Positions 55,623 to 64,000 of a stretch of 64,000 bases of DNA are shown one piece after another; within the stretch, counting starts at the first letter, position 1; every line of letters begins with the position of its first letter. The notes under the pieces were generated by a model. It ran no database searches. It was not told the DNA's origin and saw nothing but the letters and a program-made list of their open reading frames with translations. A program made the translations under genes and the position numbers. This DNA comes from Cryomorphaceae bacterium. Lineage in GTDB: Bacteria; Bacteroidota; Bacteroidia; Flavobacteriales_D; Crocinitomicaceae. The stretch lies in NCBI GenBank assembly GCA_027485415.1, contig JAIXRC010000014.1:46806-110805 (forward strand), in the 5' to 3' direction.

Positions 55623-57875
55623 ATGAAAATAGCTGCATTTTTACTTTTTTTGCTTACGGTTCGGTTAGCCGTTTCGCAGCCCTTTTACGACAAGCAGACC
55701 GTTCAAACGGTGGAAATATTTTTCGCGCAGGCCAATTGGGATGCTCTTCTTGATAATTTAGCCCAAACTACGGAGGATTATTTATTAGCGGATTCTGTTC
55801 GAATCAATGGGACGGTTTTCGATTCCGTAGGAGTGAAGTACAAAGGGAACAGTTCTTATAATGCCAATAACAATAAAAATCCGTTGCATATCAACTTGGA
55901 TTGGGTCCATTCTGATGCAGATTATCAAGGGTATACCGAAGTTAAATTGCAAAATTTATACAAGGATCCCTCCATGATTCGGGAGGTGCTTTCGTATACA
56001 GTTTTGGAAAATTACATGGATTGCCCCAAAGCCAATTTCGCGAATGTCTATATCAATGGAACGTTGCGGGGCTTATATTCCAGTGCCGAAAGCATCGACG
56101 ATAAATTCAATACCGACCATTATTATGATCACAAAGGGTCTTTTTTCAAGTGCAATCCCATTGGAGGTGCAGGTCCGTTCGGAGGTACCTCCCCAGACCT
56201 GAAATATTTAGGCGCTGATTCAACTTTATATGCCAATGGATACGAGTTGAAATCCACCTACGGTTGGACTGACTTGGTCGATTTGATTAACACCTTGAAC
56301 AATAATTTTTCGAGCATTGAAGATAAACTGGATTTAGACCGTGCGATTTGGATGCTTGCTTTCAATAACGTGCTGGTAAATCTCGATTCCTACAGCGGGT
56401 CGTTTCGGCAAAATTATTATTTGTACCGAGACCTTAACCAACGATTTGTTCCCACGGTTTGGGATTTGAACATGAGCTTCAATGGTTTTCCAGGCGGATC
56501 CGGCAGCGAGCCGGGCAGCGCCAGTTTAGATCCATTGTCCAACATCAACTCGAACAACCATCCCCTGATAAAAAAAATCTTCAATAATCCTATGTATCAG
56601 CGAATGTACATGGCCCATGTACGAACGATGTTGCAAGAAATGTTCGCTTCGAATTGGTACTTAAATCAAGCCAATGCTTTGAGAAATACCATCAATGCAC
56701 ATGTTCAAGCAGACCCTTTTAAATTTTATACCTACACGCAATATCAGAACAGTCTTACCACTGCGGTTTCAGGCGGTGGGCCCGGAGGTGGATCGATTCC
56801 AGGAATTCAAACTTTCATGAACGATCGCGTAACGTATTTCAATTCAAATGCTAATTATCTCTTGGTAGCACCGTCTATTACCGCTTTTTCAGCTTCGAAT
56901 CCCACGCCAGCCTTCAATGAGCCTTTTACCATCAATGCGACGGTGTCGAACGAGACCTCCGTTTATTTGGGGTATCGAACCTCCCACCAGCTGCGTTTCA
57001 CGCGGGTCCCCATGTTCGACGACGGGAACCACGGCGACGGTGCAGCAGGGGATCATATTTACGGCGCGAATGTAATTGCCAATGGTCCAAGCTTTGAATA
57101 CTACCTATATGTCGACAACAACAGCGCTGGAATATTCAGCCCTGCTCGGGCAGAACACGAATTTCACACCTTGGATCTCAATATTCCTGCTCCTACGGCT
57201 GGGCAAGTTCAGCTGAATGAGGCTATGGCGGACAATGATCTTACCCACGATGATCCTTACGGTGAATCCAACGATTGGGTAGAATTGTTGAATACCACCT
57301 CCAGTGCCCTTGATTTAAGCGGATATTTTTTAAGCGATGATCCTGCAAATCCTGTTAAGTGGACGATTCCTTCGAATACCGTATTGCTTCCGAACAGCTA
57401 TTTAATCGTTTGGACCGACAACGATCTGCATCAAATTACGGGATTGCATGCTAATTTTAAATTAGGGGCTTCCGGCGATTATCTTTCGCTTTCCAATGGC
57501 CAGACAGTTCTTGATCAAGTTACAATACCTGCCTTGTTAACCGATCAATCGTATGCTCGATGCCCAGAATCCGGGCTGATATTCGATGTTGCTCAGCCGA
57601 CGTTTGAGGCCATGAATAACTGTGTATCCGGGCTTGAAGACGAAGAGTTTTTTGGAAACATCTATCCTAATCCTTTCAGTGATTATGTGATCTTTGAAGT
57701 GCCTCAAGCTTCGCTGATTGAAGTCTTTGATATCAACGGTAAACTCCTCTACCAAACTCGTTGCAACCAAGGCTTGTGTCAATGGTCAACTGAAAATTTG
57801 AAGCCTGGAATGTACGTTGCAAGAATTCAAGTGTCTGACGAATTGAGCCGAAGCATAAAACTCATCAAGGGATAG
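55623..57875 (+). CDS. secreted CotH-kinase-family protein with lamin-tail domain and T9SS sorting domain
   Basis: VGVKYKGNSSYN, SYSGSFRQNYYLYRDLNQRFVPTVWDLNMSF; LNEAMADNDLTHDDPYGESNDWVELLNTTSSALDLSGYFLSDD (LTD); IYPNPFSDYVIFEVP...FDINGKLLY (T9SS). Confidence 0.88.
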   Translation: MKIAAFLLFLLTVRLAVSQPFYDKQTVQTVEIFFAQANWDALLDNLAQTTEDYLLADSVRINGTVFDSVGVKYKGNSSYNANNNKNPLHINLDWVHSDADYQGYTEVKLQNLYKDPSMIREVLSYTVLENYMDCPKANFANVYINGTLRGLYSSAESIDDKFNTDHYYDHKGSFFKCNPIGGAGPFGGTSPDLKYLGADSTLYANGYELKSTYGWTDLVDLINTLNNNFSSIEDKLDLDRAIWMLAFNNVLVNLDSYSGSFRQNYYLYRDLNQRFVPTVWDLNMSFNGFPGGSGSEPGSASLDPLSNINSNNHPLIKKIFNNPMYQRMYMAHVRTMLQEMFASNWYLNQANALRNTINAHVQADPFKFYTYTQYQNSLTTAVSGGGPGGGSIPGIQTFMNDRVTYFNSNANYLLVAPSITAFSASNPTPAFNEPFTINATVSNETSVYLGYRTSHQLRFTRVPMFDDGNHGDGAAGDHIYGANVIANGPSFEYYLYVDNNSAGIFSPARAEHEFHTLDLNIPAPTAGQVQLNEAMADNDLTHDDPYGESNDWVELLNTTSSALDLSGYFLSDDPANPVKWTIPSNTVLLPNSYLIVWTDNDLHQITGLHANFKLGASGDYLSLSNGQTVLDQVTIPALLTDQSYARCPESGLIFDVAQPTFEAMNNCVSGLEDEEFFGNIYPNPFSDYVIFEVPQASLIEVFDINGKLLYQTRCNQGLCQWSTENLKPGMYVARIQVSDELSRSIKLIKG

Positions 57876-57877
57876 AT

Positions 57878-58244
57878 TTATTCCTGGGCTAGGTGGTTTT
57901 GGATGGATTGCACTAGAAGATACCGTTGATGAATCTCTTTCAGATAGTATTCGTGGATTTTACGTTCAATGAATCTTCGTTTACTTAAGCCAAAGGTTAA
58001 GAAACCTAGGAACTTTCGAAGGAAAGAAACCCTGGGAAAAAAATCCAAGTCAAGACGACCTGTTTTTTGCAACTCCTCATTTATTCCGGGGCTCAAATCC
58101 ATTTTCAGCGTTTGAAGGCGGATGGATTCTATCAGCGCATCGAACTTTTCCAGATTGGTCCGTTCATAGTCCCGGGTTTTAATAAAACGGGTGTAGCGGA
58201 AATCTACATCGGTAAAGGCCCTGAATAATTCTTCAATGGTCATA
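57878..58244 (-). CDS. conserved hypothetical protein
   Basis: Start taken at ATG 58244 (MTIEELFRAFTDVDFRYTRF) after TACTTTTG at 58261-58268; the ORF-track start at 58333 would run antisense into rimO. Confidence 0.65.
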
Positions 58245-58308
58245 TAGTTTATTGGTCGGCAAAAGTAATAAAAGAATCGAAAAGAAGACATTACTGCTGA
58301 GGGTTTCC

Positions 58309-58316
58309 TATTTTTG
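58309..58316 (+). promoter_or_regulatory. -7 element TATTTTTG of rimO, 6 nt before the ATG
   Basis: Match to TAnnTTTG. Confidence 0.55.
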
Positions 58317-58322
58317 CAACCT

Positions 58323-59633
58323 ATGAAAACCAAATCTCATCGAAAGAATAAGGTCAATGTGGTAACCTTGGGTTGCTCAAAAAACACTTTCGACTCAGAA
58401 ATCATGATGGCCCAGCTCAAAGCCAACCGTTTTGAGGTTCAACACGAAGGAAACGATGAATCGGAAATTGTAATCATCAACACCTGCGGTTTTATCGATA
58501 ATGCGAAACAGGAATCCATTGATACCATTCTTCAATACGTCGATGCTAAATCGCAAGGTTTGGTGGATAAAGTGTACGTTACAGGTTGTCTTTCCGAGCG
58601 CTATCGTGCGGATTTAGAAAACGAAATCCCCGAAGTAGACGCTTATTTTGGGACACGGGAATTGCCTCGACTGCTCAAAACGTTGAAAGCCGATTACAAA
58701 CATGAATTGGTCGGCGAACGATTGCTCACGACTCCCAACCATTACGCCTACTTCAAGATTGCTGAAGGTTGTGATCGTCCTTGTTCCTTCTGTGCTATTC
58801 CGCTCATGCGGGGCAAACACGTTTCTACTCCCATGGAACAATTAGTGTCCAATGCCCAAGATTTGGCAAAAAAAGGAGTAAAGGAACTGTTATTGATTGC
58901 TCAAGATTTGACCTATTACGGTTTGGACCTTTACAAAAAACGCAATTTGGCGGAGCTCCTGGCAAAATTATCCGATATCGAGGGCATTGAGTGGATTCGT
59001 TTGCATTACGCTTTTCCTGCAGGTTTTCCCATGGATGTGTTAGAGGTTATGAAGGAACGAACCAACGTTTGTAACTACCTCGATATTCCTTTACAGCACG
59101 GTTCCACCGCCATGCTTCAAGCGATGCGCAGAGGGATTACCCGGGAAAAAACAGAAGAATTGTTGGATGCTATTCGACAACGCATTCCCGAAATTGCATT
59201 GCGGACGACCCTCATTTCAGGTTTTCCGGGAGAGACGGAAGCAGATTTTGAGGAAATGAAGGGTTTTGTAGAGCGCAGCCGGTTTGACCGGCTCGGTATA
59301 TTCACCTATTCCCATGAGGAAAATACGCATGCCTATCAACTTGTCGACGACGTTCCCGAGGAATTAAAGCGAAAACGGGCCGACGAAATCATGGAGATGC
59401 AAGCGGGAATTAGCCATGCTTTGAACCAGCAGAAAGTAGGACGAACCTTTAAAACCCTTTTTGATCGGGTAGAAGGGGATTATTTTATTGGACGAACCGA
59501 ATTTGATTCCCCCGAAGTCGATAACGAAGTAAAGGTGCTTCGTACGCCGGATTTGTACTTACCGATGGGTGATTTTTCTACGATTCGAATGGTTTCTGCC
59601 GAGCCCTATGATTTGTTGGGTGAAATAGTTTAA
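58323..59633 (+). CDS. rimO: ribosomal protein S12 methylthiotransferase
   Basis: NVVTLGCSKNTFDSEIMM, AEGCDRPCSFCAIPLMRGKHVS (CxxxCxxC), TRAM domain; start taken at 58323. Confidence 0.95.
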   Translation: MKTKSHRKNKVNVVTLGCSKNTFDSEIMMAQLKANRFEVQHEGNDESEIVIINTCGFIDNAKQESIDTILQYVDAKSQGLVDKVYVTGCLSERYRADLENEIPEVDAYFGTRELPRLLKTLKADYKHELVGERLLTTPNHYAYFKIAEGCDRPCSFCAIPLMRGKHVSTPMEQLVSNAQDLAKKGVKELLLIAQDLTYYGLDLYKKRNLAELLAKLSDIEGIEWIRLHYAFPAGFPMDVLEVMKERTNVCNYLDIPLQHGSTAMLQAMRRGITREKTEELLDAIRQRIPEIALRTTLISGFPGETEADFEEMKGFVERSRFDRLGIFTYSHEENTHAYQLVDDVPEELKRKRADEIMEMQAGISHALNQQKVGRTFKTLFDRVEGDYFIGRTEFDSPEVDNEVKVLRTPDLYLPMGDFSTIRMVSAEPYDLLGEIV

Positions 59634-59653
59634 GTACCTTTAACAAAATTTTT

Positions 59654-60802
59654 GTGATGAAAACCAGCCTTTTTACCGCTCTTACCTTTGTTCTTTTAGC
59701 TTGCAATTACGCTTTTGCTCAGCCTGCTTCGCCGTTAACGGTGATCGACGCTTCGAGCCCAAATGCCTGCGATGGATCCGCTTCGATAACCAATCCAAAC
59801 AACGTGATTACCAACACCATCGTTTGGTATTCTGGCAACGGAAGTATTTTTGCGCAAGGAGTAACCAGTGTTTCTAACCTTTGTGCAGGAACCTATGGTG
59901 TGTATTACACTACATTCATTGATTCAGTTATGGCTACTTTTGTTATATCCGGTAATCCATGCAACGGTCTGCAAGCGATCGTTAGCGGTACAGCAGCAAG
60001 CTCTCCTATGGCCATGGACGGATCGGCAACCGTTTCCGCGATTGGTGGTTCTGCACCCTACACTTTCACATGGAGCAACGGCGCCACAACCAGCACGATT
60101 ACAGGACTTGGGGTGGGCGTTTACAACTGCTGCGTAACGGACATGAACGGATGCATGGCATGCGACAGTTTTGTGGTTTCAGCAACGGTAAATCCTGGAA
60201 ATGACACAGTTTTCGTGATTAATAACAACAACATTGGAAATGTTTTGGATTCCTTGGGGATGCAACAGGTATTGGATTGCAGCATTGACTACAACGCCAT
60301 TGGCGCGGCATTCATCAGTGGATCTCAGTATGTTCCAAGTGGGAATCCCAATGCAATGGACAGCATCTACCTTACGTGGCAGGTATATGATACGCTTGTA
60401 CCCGCAAACCTTATGGCAACCTATACGGTAGGTTATTCCTTATTTCCTCCCTTAGCGCAGTCCTACACCGCAAGTTTGGAAATTCACTGCCCGCAAAAAA
60501 GTACCAATTACAACACCTTGCTCATTATCGACCAATTCTACACGTCGCAATTGGGATTAACGGAAGCTAATTACGTACCGAGCATTTGCCTTCAAGACGG
60601 ATGCGCCTCGATAGCATTTGGAGCAAGTTCTCGTGGGACCTTAACCGTTTATTCGATCAGCGGAAGCAAAATGACCTCACAGAACGTGATGGAGGTTTCC
60701 AACGCGCAAATTCCGGTTTCTTCGTGGAGTTCAGGCGTTTACTTCTTGCATTATACCCTGAGCTCTGGTGCTCAAGGCGTGGTGCGTTTTGTGAAGGAGT
60801 AG
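59654..60802 (+). CDS. secreted protein with SprB-like repeat and T9SS-type C-terminus
   Basis: Signal peptide; AMDGSATVSAIGGSAPYTFTWSNGATTSTITGLGVGVYNCCVTDMNGC; C-terminal GTLTVYSISGSKMTSQ...SSGVYFLHYTL. Confidence 0.8.
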   Translation: MMKTSLFTALTFVLLACNYAFAQPASPLTVIDASSPNACDGSASITNPNNVITNTIVWYSGNGSIFAQGVTSVSNLCAGTYGVYYTTFIDSVMATFVISGNPCNGLQAIVSGTAASSPMAMDGSATVSAIGGSAPYTFTWSNGATTSTITGLGVGVYNCCVTDMNGCMACDSFVVSATVNPGNDTVFVINNNNIGNVLDSLGMQQVLDCSIDYNAIGAAFISGSQYVPSGNPNAMDSIYLTWQVYDTLVPANLMATYTVGYSLFPPLAQSYTASLEIHCPQKSTNYNTLLIIDQFYTSQLGLTEANYVPSICLQDGCASIAFGASSRGTLTVYSISGSKMTSQNVMEVSNAQIPVSSWSSGVYFLHYTLSSGAQGVVRFVKE

Positions 60803-60872
60803 AAGTATATAATCATATTCAGTAAAAGCTGGTTTGGGCTGAATTGTTTTACATTAAATTCATCTTCCCTAA

Positions 60873-61418
60873 ATGCGCTCATCGTTCCTCCTGTATCTTC
60901 TATTTTCAAGTACCTTGGCCTTTTGCCAAAGCATTCCTTCCACGTGGTTGGGAACTTACCGAGGTACGATGTACCTGTATTCCAAAAGTTCGGAACCCTT
61001 AGGTGAAGTGCCGGTGGAATTGGTGTTCAAGGAATTGGAAAAAGACGCTGTGTGGTCATACAAAATGACCTATGCGGCACCGGGACAGCCGGGATATGTT
61101 GTGAAAGATTACCGAATCGAACGGGTGCATGACACCTTGTTTATGAATGAAGGTGAAGGGATTGTTCTTCCCATGAAGCTTTTCGGGGAGTGTTTGATGG
61201 ATTTTTACAGCATCGAAGACGTCGATGCTTCCAAAACGTATATGGGTTCTCAGCTGTGCAGAACGGCCAAAGGCACCTTGGAATTTAAGGTCTTTGGGGG
61301 GTCCATGAGTCCGTTGTCGTCGAAGGAAATCGTGGACGTGCAGGACGGAACCTTCAATTTATCGACCTACAACCTTGGATTCTACCAAGCTGTCGTCCTA
61401 AAGAAGGTGAAAAAATAG
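60873..61418 (+). CDS. secreted hypothetical protein
   Basis: Signal peptide MRSSFLLYLLFSSTLAFCQ; beta-rich. Confidence 0.7.
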   Translation: MRSSFLLYLLFSSTLAFCQSIPSTWLGTYRGTMYLYSKSSEPLGEVPVELVFKELEKDAVWSYKMTYAAPGQPGYVVKDYRIERVHDTLFMNEGEGIVLPMKLFGECLMDFYSIEDVDASKTYMGSQLCRTAKGTLEFKVFGGSMSPLSSKEIVDVQDGTFNLSTYNLGFYQAVVLKKVKK

Positions 61419-61494
61419 CACAAATCAAGTGGAGTGATTCAGCTGTTTTGTAACTAAACCTTCGGAAGAGGGTTAATCGTATAAAGACTAAACC

Positions 61495-62238
61495 ATGAAA
61501 ATCTTTTTTTCAGCAACGTTCATATTTTTTATCCTAGGATTATCGCATGCCCAGCAAAATCGCATGGCTTACATTGATTCAATGGTGCGAAGCATAAATT
61601 CCAACGACAATTACATGATTTCCTCCGTATGTGAAGTCATTAAAGAATTTGCAAAAACCGACTTGGAGAAGAGCCGGGCGGTATACACATGGCTGGCGAC
61701 GTATATTTCCTACGACGATGAGAGTTATAATACTAAAAACTATGCGGATCAAAGCCCTGAAAGCGTAATGTTTAAGCGTAAGGCGGTTTGCGCAGGTACC
61801 GCTTATCTCTTTGATGTCTTAGCCAAAGGTGTGGGGCTTAAAAGCCAGGTCGTTTCGGGGTATGCAAAAGGTTATGGTTATGAGGAGGGTACCGAATTTG
61901 CGGAGACCAATCATGCATGGAACCGCGTGCTCATTAACGGCGTTTGGAAACACTTTGATGCAACTTGGGGGGGAGGATACAGTTTTAAAAATAAAAAAGG
62001 AAAGATGCAAAGCGTGAAGGCATTCGATGATGGGTGGTTCGATGTGAGCGATTGGGAAATTATTTATTCGCATTATCCAGAGTTACCGCAACAACTTAAC
62101 ATCAATCCTCAAGTCACTAAAGCACAATTCGAGGCGATGCCCTACATCGTACCGAGGAGCTTTTACGCTAAAAACACCACTGGAAAAAAACTGTATATGG
62201 ATTTTGTGAAAACAGGAGAATGGAATTTTACGAGGTAG
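61495..62238 (+). CDS. transglutaminase-like secreted protein
   Basis: RKAVCAGTAYLFD, TNHAWNRVLINGVWKHFDATWGGGY (Cys-His-Asp triad). Confidence 0.88.
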   Translation: MKIFFSATFIFFILGLSHAQQNRMAYIDSMVRSINSNDNYMISSVCEVIKEFAKTDLEKSRAVYTWLATYISYDDESYNTKNYADQSPESVMFKRKAVCAGTAYLFDVLAKGVGLKSQVVSGYAKGYGYEEGTEFAETNHAWNRVLINGVWKHFDATWGGGYSFKNKKGKMQSVKAFDDGWFDVSDWEIIYSHYPELPQQLNINPQVTKAQFEAMPYIVPRSFYAKNTTGKKLYMDFVKTGEWNFTR

Positions 62239-62260
62239 AAGGTTCGTAAGGTACGCGAGA

Positions 62261-62362
62261 GACATTAGGATATTAAGGCATTAGGATGTTATGACAATAA
62301 GACATTAGGATGTTAGGACAATAAGACATTAGGATGTTAGGACAATAAGACATTAGGATGTA
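62261..62362. repeat. 24-bp tandem repeat array (unit gacattaggatgttaggacaataa)
   Basis: About four partly diverged units read directly. Confidence 0.9.
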
Positions 62363-62473
62363 AAGATTTTCGGTGAATCTATCTACCCGTAGATACAAAG
62401 TCCTTAAATCCTTAAGTCCTTGAATCCAAGAATTTAATTTTGAATTGCTGCTCGAAATGTTTAACTTTCGCTC

Positions 62474-63151
62474 ATGAAAGCGTTGCTCGTGTTATCCTTG
62501 GTTGTGCTGTTGAATTGCATAACTTTTGCTCAAATGAGCCTATCCGGTGGAACAGGTATTATGAACGGAGTAGGGACCGGATACAAACCCTTGGGTTTTC
62601 ATTTGGGCCTAGAGTTGCCTCGTTCCAGCGATTTGACTTTTTATGTGCGCGCTGCCGCTTTTCTGCCCTCTGCTGCTGCTGATACGAATTATGCCAACAT
62701 GACGGCGATTAGTTTAACGACCGTACCTTATACCTTGTCGGTTCCTTATCAAAACAGGTCTTCTACCTATTATTTTGAAGGGGGTACAAGAACGTATATG
62801 ATCAACGATTACGACAACGGTTTTGGATTGTACGGAGGAAGTGTAGTTGGTTTAGGAATCAATACTACACGGTTGAAATACGACCAATTCGATTATACGA
62901 ACACCTACGAATGGGAGGGGAAGTATTTGCCTTCGAACGGAACCGAAACGAAAGGAAGTATTTATTATGTGGCCCTTGGGATTCAAGGGGGAATGAAATA
63001 CACGATTCCGATACGAGGAACCTTGTATTTCGATGTAACGGGAACATATTCCGTATTGAATATTGCCAACAACAATACAGGAGGAGCGAGTCCAACCTAT
63101 TCGCGATTAAATTTCTTATTTAATTTGGGCTATCGCCGCGATCTCTATTAA
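62474..63151 (+). CDS. hypothetical outer-membrane beta-barrel-like protein
   Basis: Signal peptide MKALLVLSLVVLLNCITFAQ; alternating beta-strand pattern; C-terminal LNFLFNLGYRRDLY. Confidence 0.7.
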   Translation: MKALLVLSLVVLLNCITFAQMSLSGGTGIMNGVGTGYKPLGFHLGLELPRSSDLTFYVRAAAFLPSAAADTNYANMTAISLTTVPYTLSVPYQNRSSTYYFEGGTRTYMINDYDNGFGLYGGSVVGLGINTTRLKYDQFDYTNTYEWEGKYLPSNGTETKGSIYYVALGIQGGMKYTIPIRGTLYFDVTGTYSVLNIANNNTGGASPTYSRLNFLFNLGYRRDLY

Positions 63152-63655
63152 GTCACGGAATACCTCATCCAAGCTACGGTTAGCTTCTACCGAAAAGGGA
63201 AATTGCTCATATGTTTCCTTGCGTTCAAGGTATAATTTTTGAAAAAATTGGGATAATTCGGTTTCGGTTTTATTTTTCATCATAGGCCGCTTACCAGGTG
63301 TTTGCTGCTCATCCTTTAAAACTCTTTCCAATGCGAGCTCAGGCCGAACCCTCAAGTAAATGGTGTGGCATGAACCAACTAACCATTGAAAAGTTGTTTC
63401 TTGCATAGGAAATCCTCCGCCTGTTGAAATAATGCACGGTTGTTTGTATACAAATTCCTCGGAAAATAAGGCTTCTAGTTCCCTGAATTTGTCCCAACCA
63501 TGGTTTAAAACAAAGTTAGCAATAGTGCTCCCCGTATGATGTTCAATCCATGCATCAGTATCGATTACCGGCCAATGCAGGTGTTTACCAAGTTGTAAGG
63601 CAAGGTGTGTTTTACCACTCCCCATCATACCAACTAAACAGAGCGGTTTCGACAT
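63116..63655 (-). CDS. aroK: shikimate kinase
   Basis: LVGMMGSGKTHLALQLG, DTDAWIE, STGGGFPM; start taken at ATG 63655 rather than TTG 63664. Confidence 0.92.
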   Translation of the reverse strand: MSKPLCLVGMMGSGKTHLALQLGKHLHWPVIDTDAWIEHHTGSTIANFVLNHGWDKFRELEALFSEEFVYKQPCIISTGGGFPMQETTFQWLVGSCHTIYLRVRPELALERVLKDEQQTPGKRPMMKNKTETELSQFFQKLYLERKETYEQFPFSVEANRSLDEVFRDLIEIAAIAQIK

Positions 63656-63661
63656 AATGGT

Positions 63662-63669
63662 CAAAAATA
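63662..63669 (-). promoter_or_regulatory. -7 element TATTTTTG of aroK, 6 nt from the ATG
   Basis: Match to TAnnTTTG. Confidence 0.55.
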
Positions 63670-63701
63670 ACGATAGTAACTTGGATTAAGAAAAAATTAC
63701 C

Positions 63702-63709
63702 TATATTTG
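63702..63709 (+). promoter_or_regulatory. promoter of tRNA-Lys: TTGG at 63681 and TATATTTG
   Basis: -33/-7 pair with 17-nt spacer. Confidence 0.7.
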
Positions 63710-63724
63710 CACCCTCAAATCAGC

Positions 63725-63797
63725 GATTCCGTAGCTCAGCTGGTAGAGCAATACACTTTTAATGTATGGGCCCTGGGTTCGAATCCCAGCGGAATCA
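63725..63797 (+). tRNA. tRNA-Lys (anticodon TTT)
   Basis: Acceptor GATTCCG/CGGAATC, D-arm GCTCAGCTGGTAGAGC, anticodon stem ATACA-CTTTTAA-TGTAT, T-arm CTGGGTTCGAATCCCAG; CCA not encoded. Confidence 0.97.
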
Positions 63798-63803
63798 CAA
63801 AAG

Positions 63804-63836
63804 AAGTCCACTTCGGTACGAAGCGGACTTTTTTGT
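63804..63836 (+). terminator. rho-independent terminator after the tRNA
   Basis: AAGTCCACTTCG-gta-CGAAGCGGACTT followed by TTTTTG. Confidence 0.85.
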
Positions 63837-64000
63837 TTACCCGAATAAAGCTTGCTTTAATGAGGAAGGAAGCAAAAAAGGCCGAACCTTGCGCAGGCAA
63901 GGTGGACTTTATGCTTGGAATGAGTCCATCACCAGGAAAACGAGCTTTGCTCGTAATCCCAAAATTCACCCTTGACATAGGAAACAACTTAGGACGAACC

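Noticed and set aside
62261-62362. CRISPR array
   Set aside because: 24-bp units are directly adjacent with no unique spacers, and no cas genes are present.
63736-63987. ORFs over the tRNA (63736-63987 minus, 63766-63975 plus)
   Set aside because: They translate the tRNA-Lys itself (for example VIPLGFEPRAHTLKVYCSTS), a common annotation artefact.
63797-64000. Integrated element at tRNA-Lys
   Set aside because: No integrase, no visible duplicated tRNA 3' end, and the window ends about 200 nt downstream; cannot be supported.

Overview
A 64 kb chromosomal window from a Bacteroidetes (Flavobacteriales-like) genome. This is inferred from TAnnTTTG promoters, a fused LpxC-FabZ, DUF4295/DUF4494/DUF4846 proteins, T9SS C-terminal sorting domains and TonB-dependent receptors. 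It is about 60 densely packed, mostly intact genes: purine, lysine, haem, cofactor and lipid A biosynthesis, ribosomal proteins, DNA repair, a small exopolysaccharide export operon, T9SS cargo and a PorE-like protein. I saw no prophage, transposase or CRISPR array. Two RNA genes absent from the ORF track are recognisable: a small SRP RNA (minus strand, ~10422-10520) and tRNA-Lys(UUU) (63725-63797). A small CDS below the ORF cutoff (DUF4295, 21064-21216) and a partial CDS at the left edge were also recovered. The best candidate for an undescribed system is a tightly coupled four-gene operon (8716 to 4839, minus): a ribulose-phosphate-3-epimerase-like TIM barrel fused to a CBS pair, a DAHP synthase, a KdsC-like HAD phosphatase with an XRE-like N-terminus, and a saccharopine/alanine-dehydrogenase-like oxidoreductase. 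The set resembles the Kdo pathway logic (CBS-bearing pentose-P enzyme, PEP-condensing synthase, phosphatase) but uses a different first enzyme. A second window-wide signal is that about ten genes have a TAnnTTTG-type -7 element only 3-8 nt before their ATG, implying leaderless transcripts. All calls are from reading the sequence; no searches were run.
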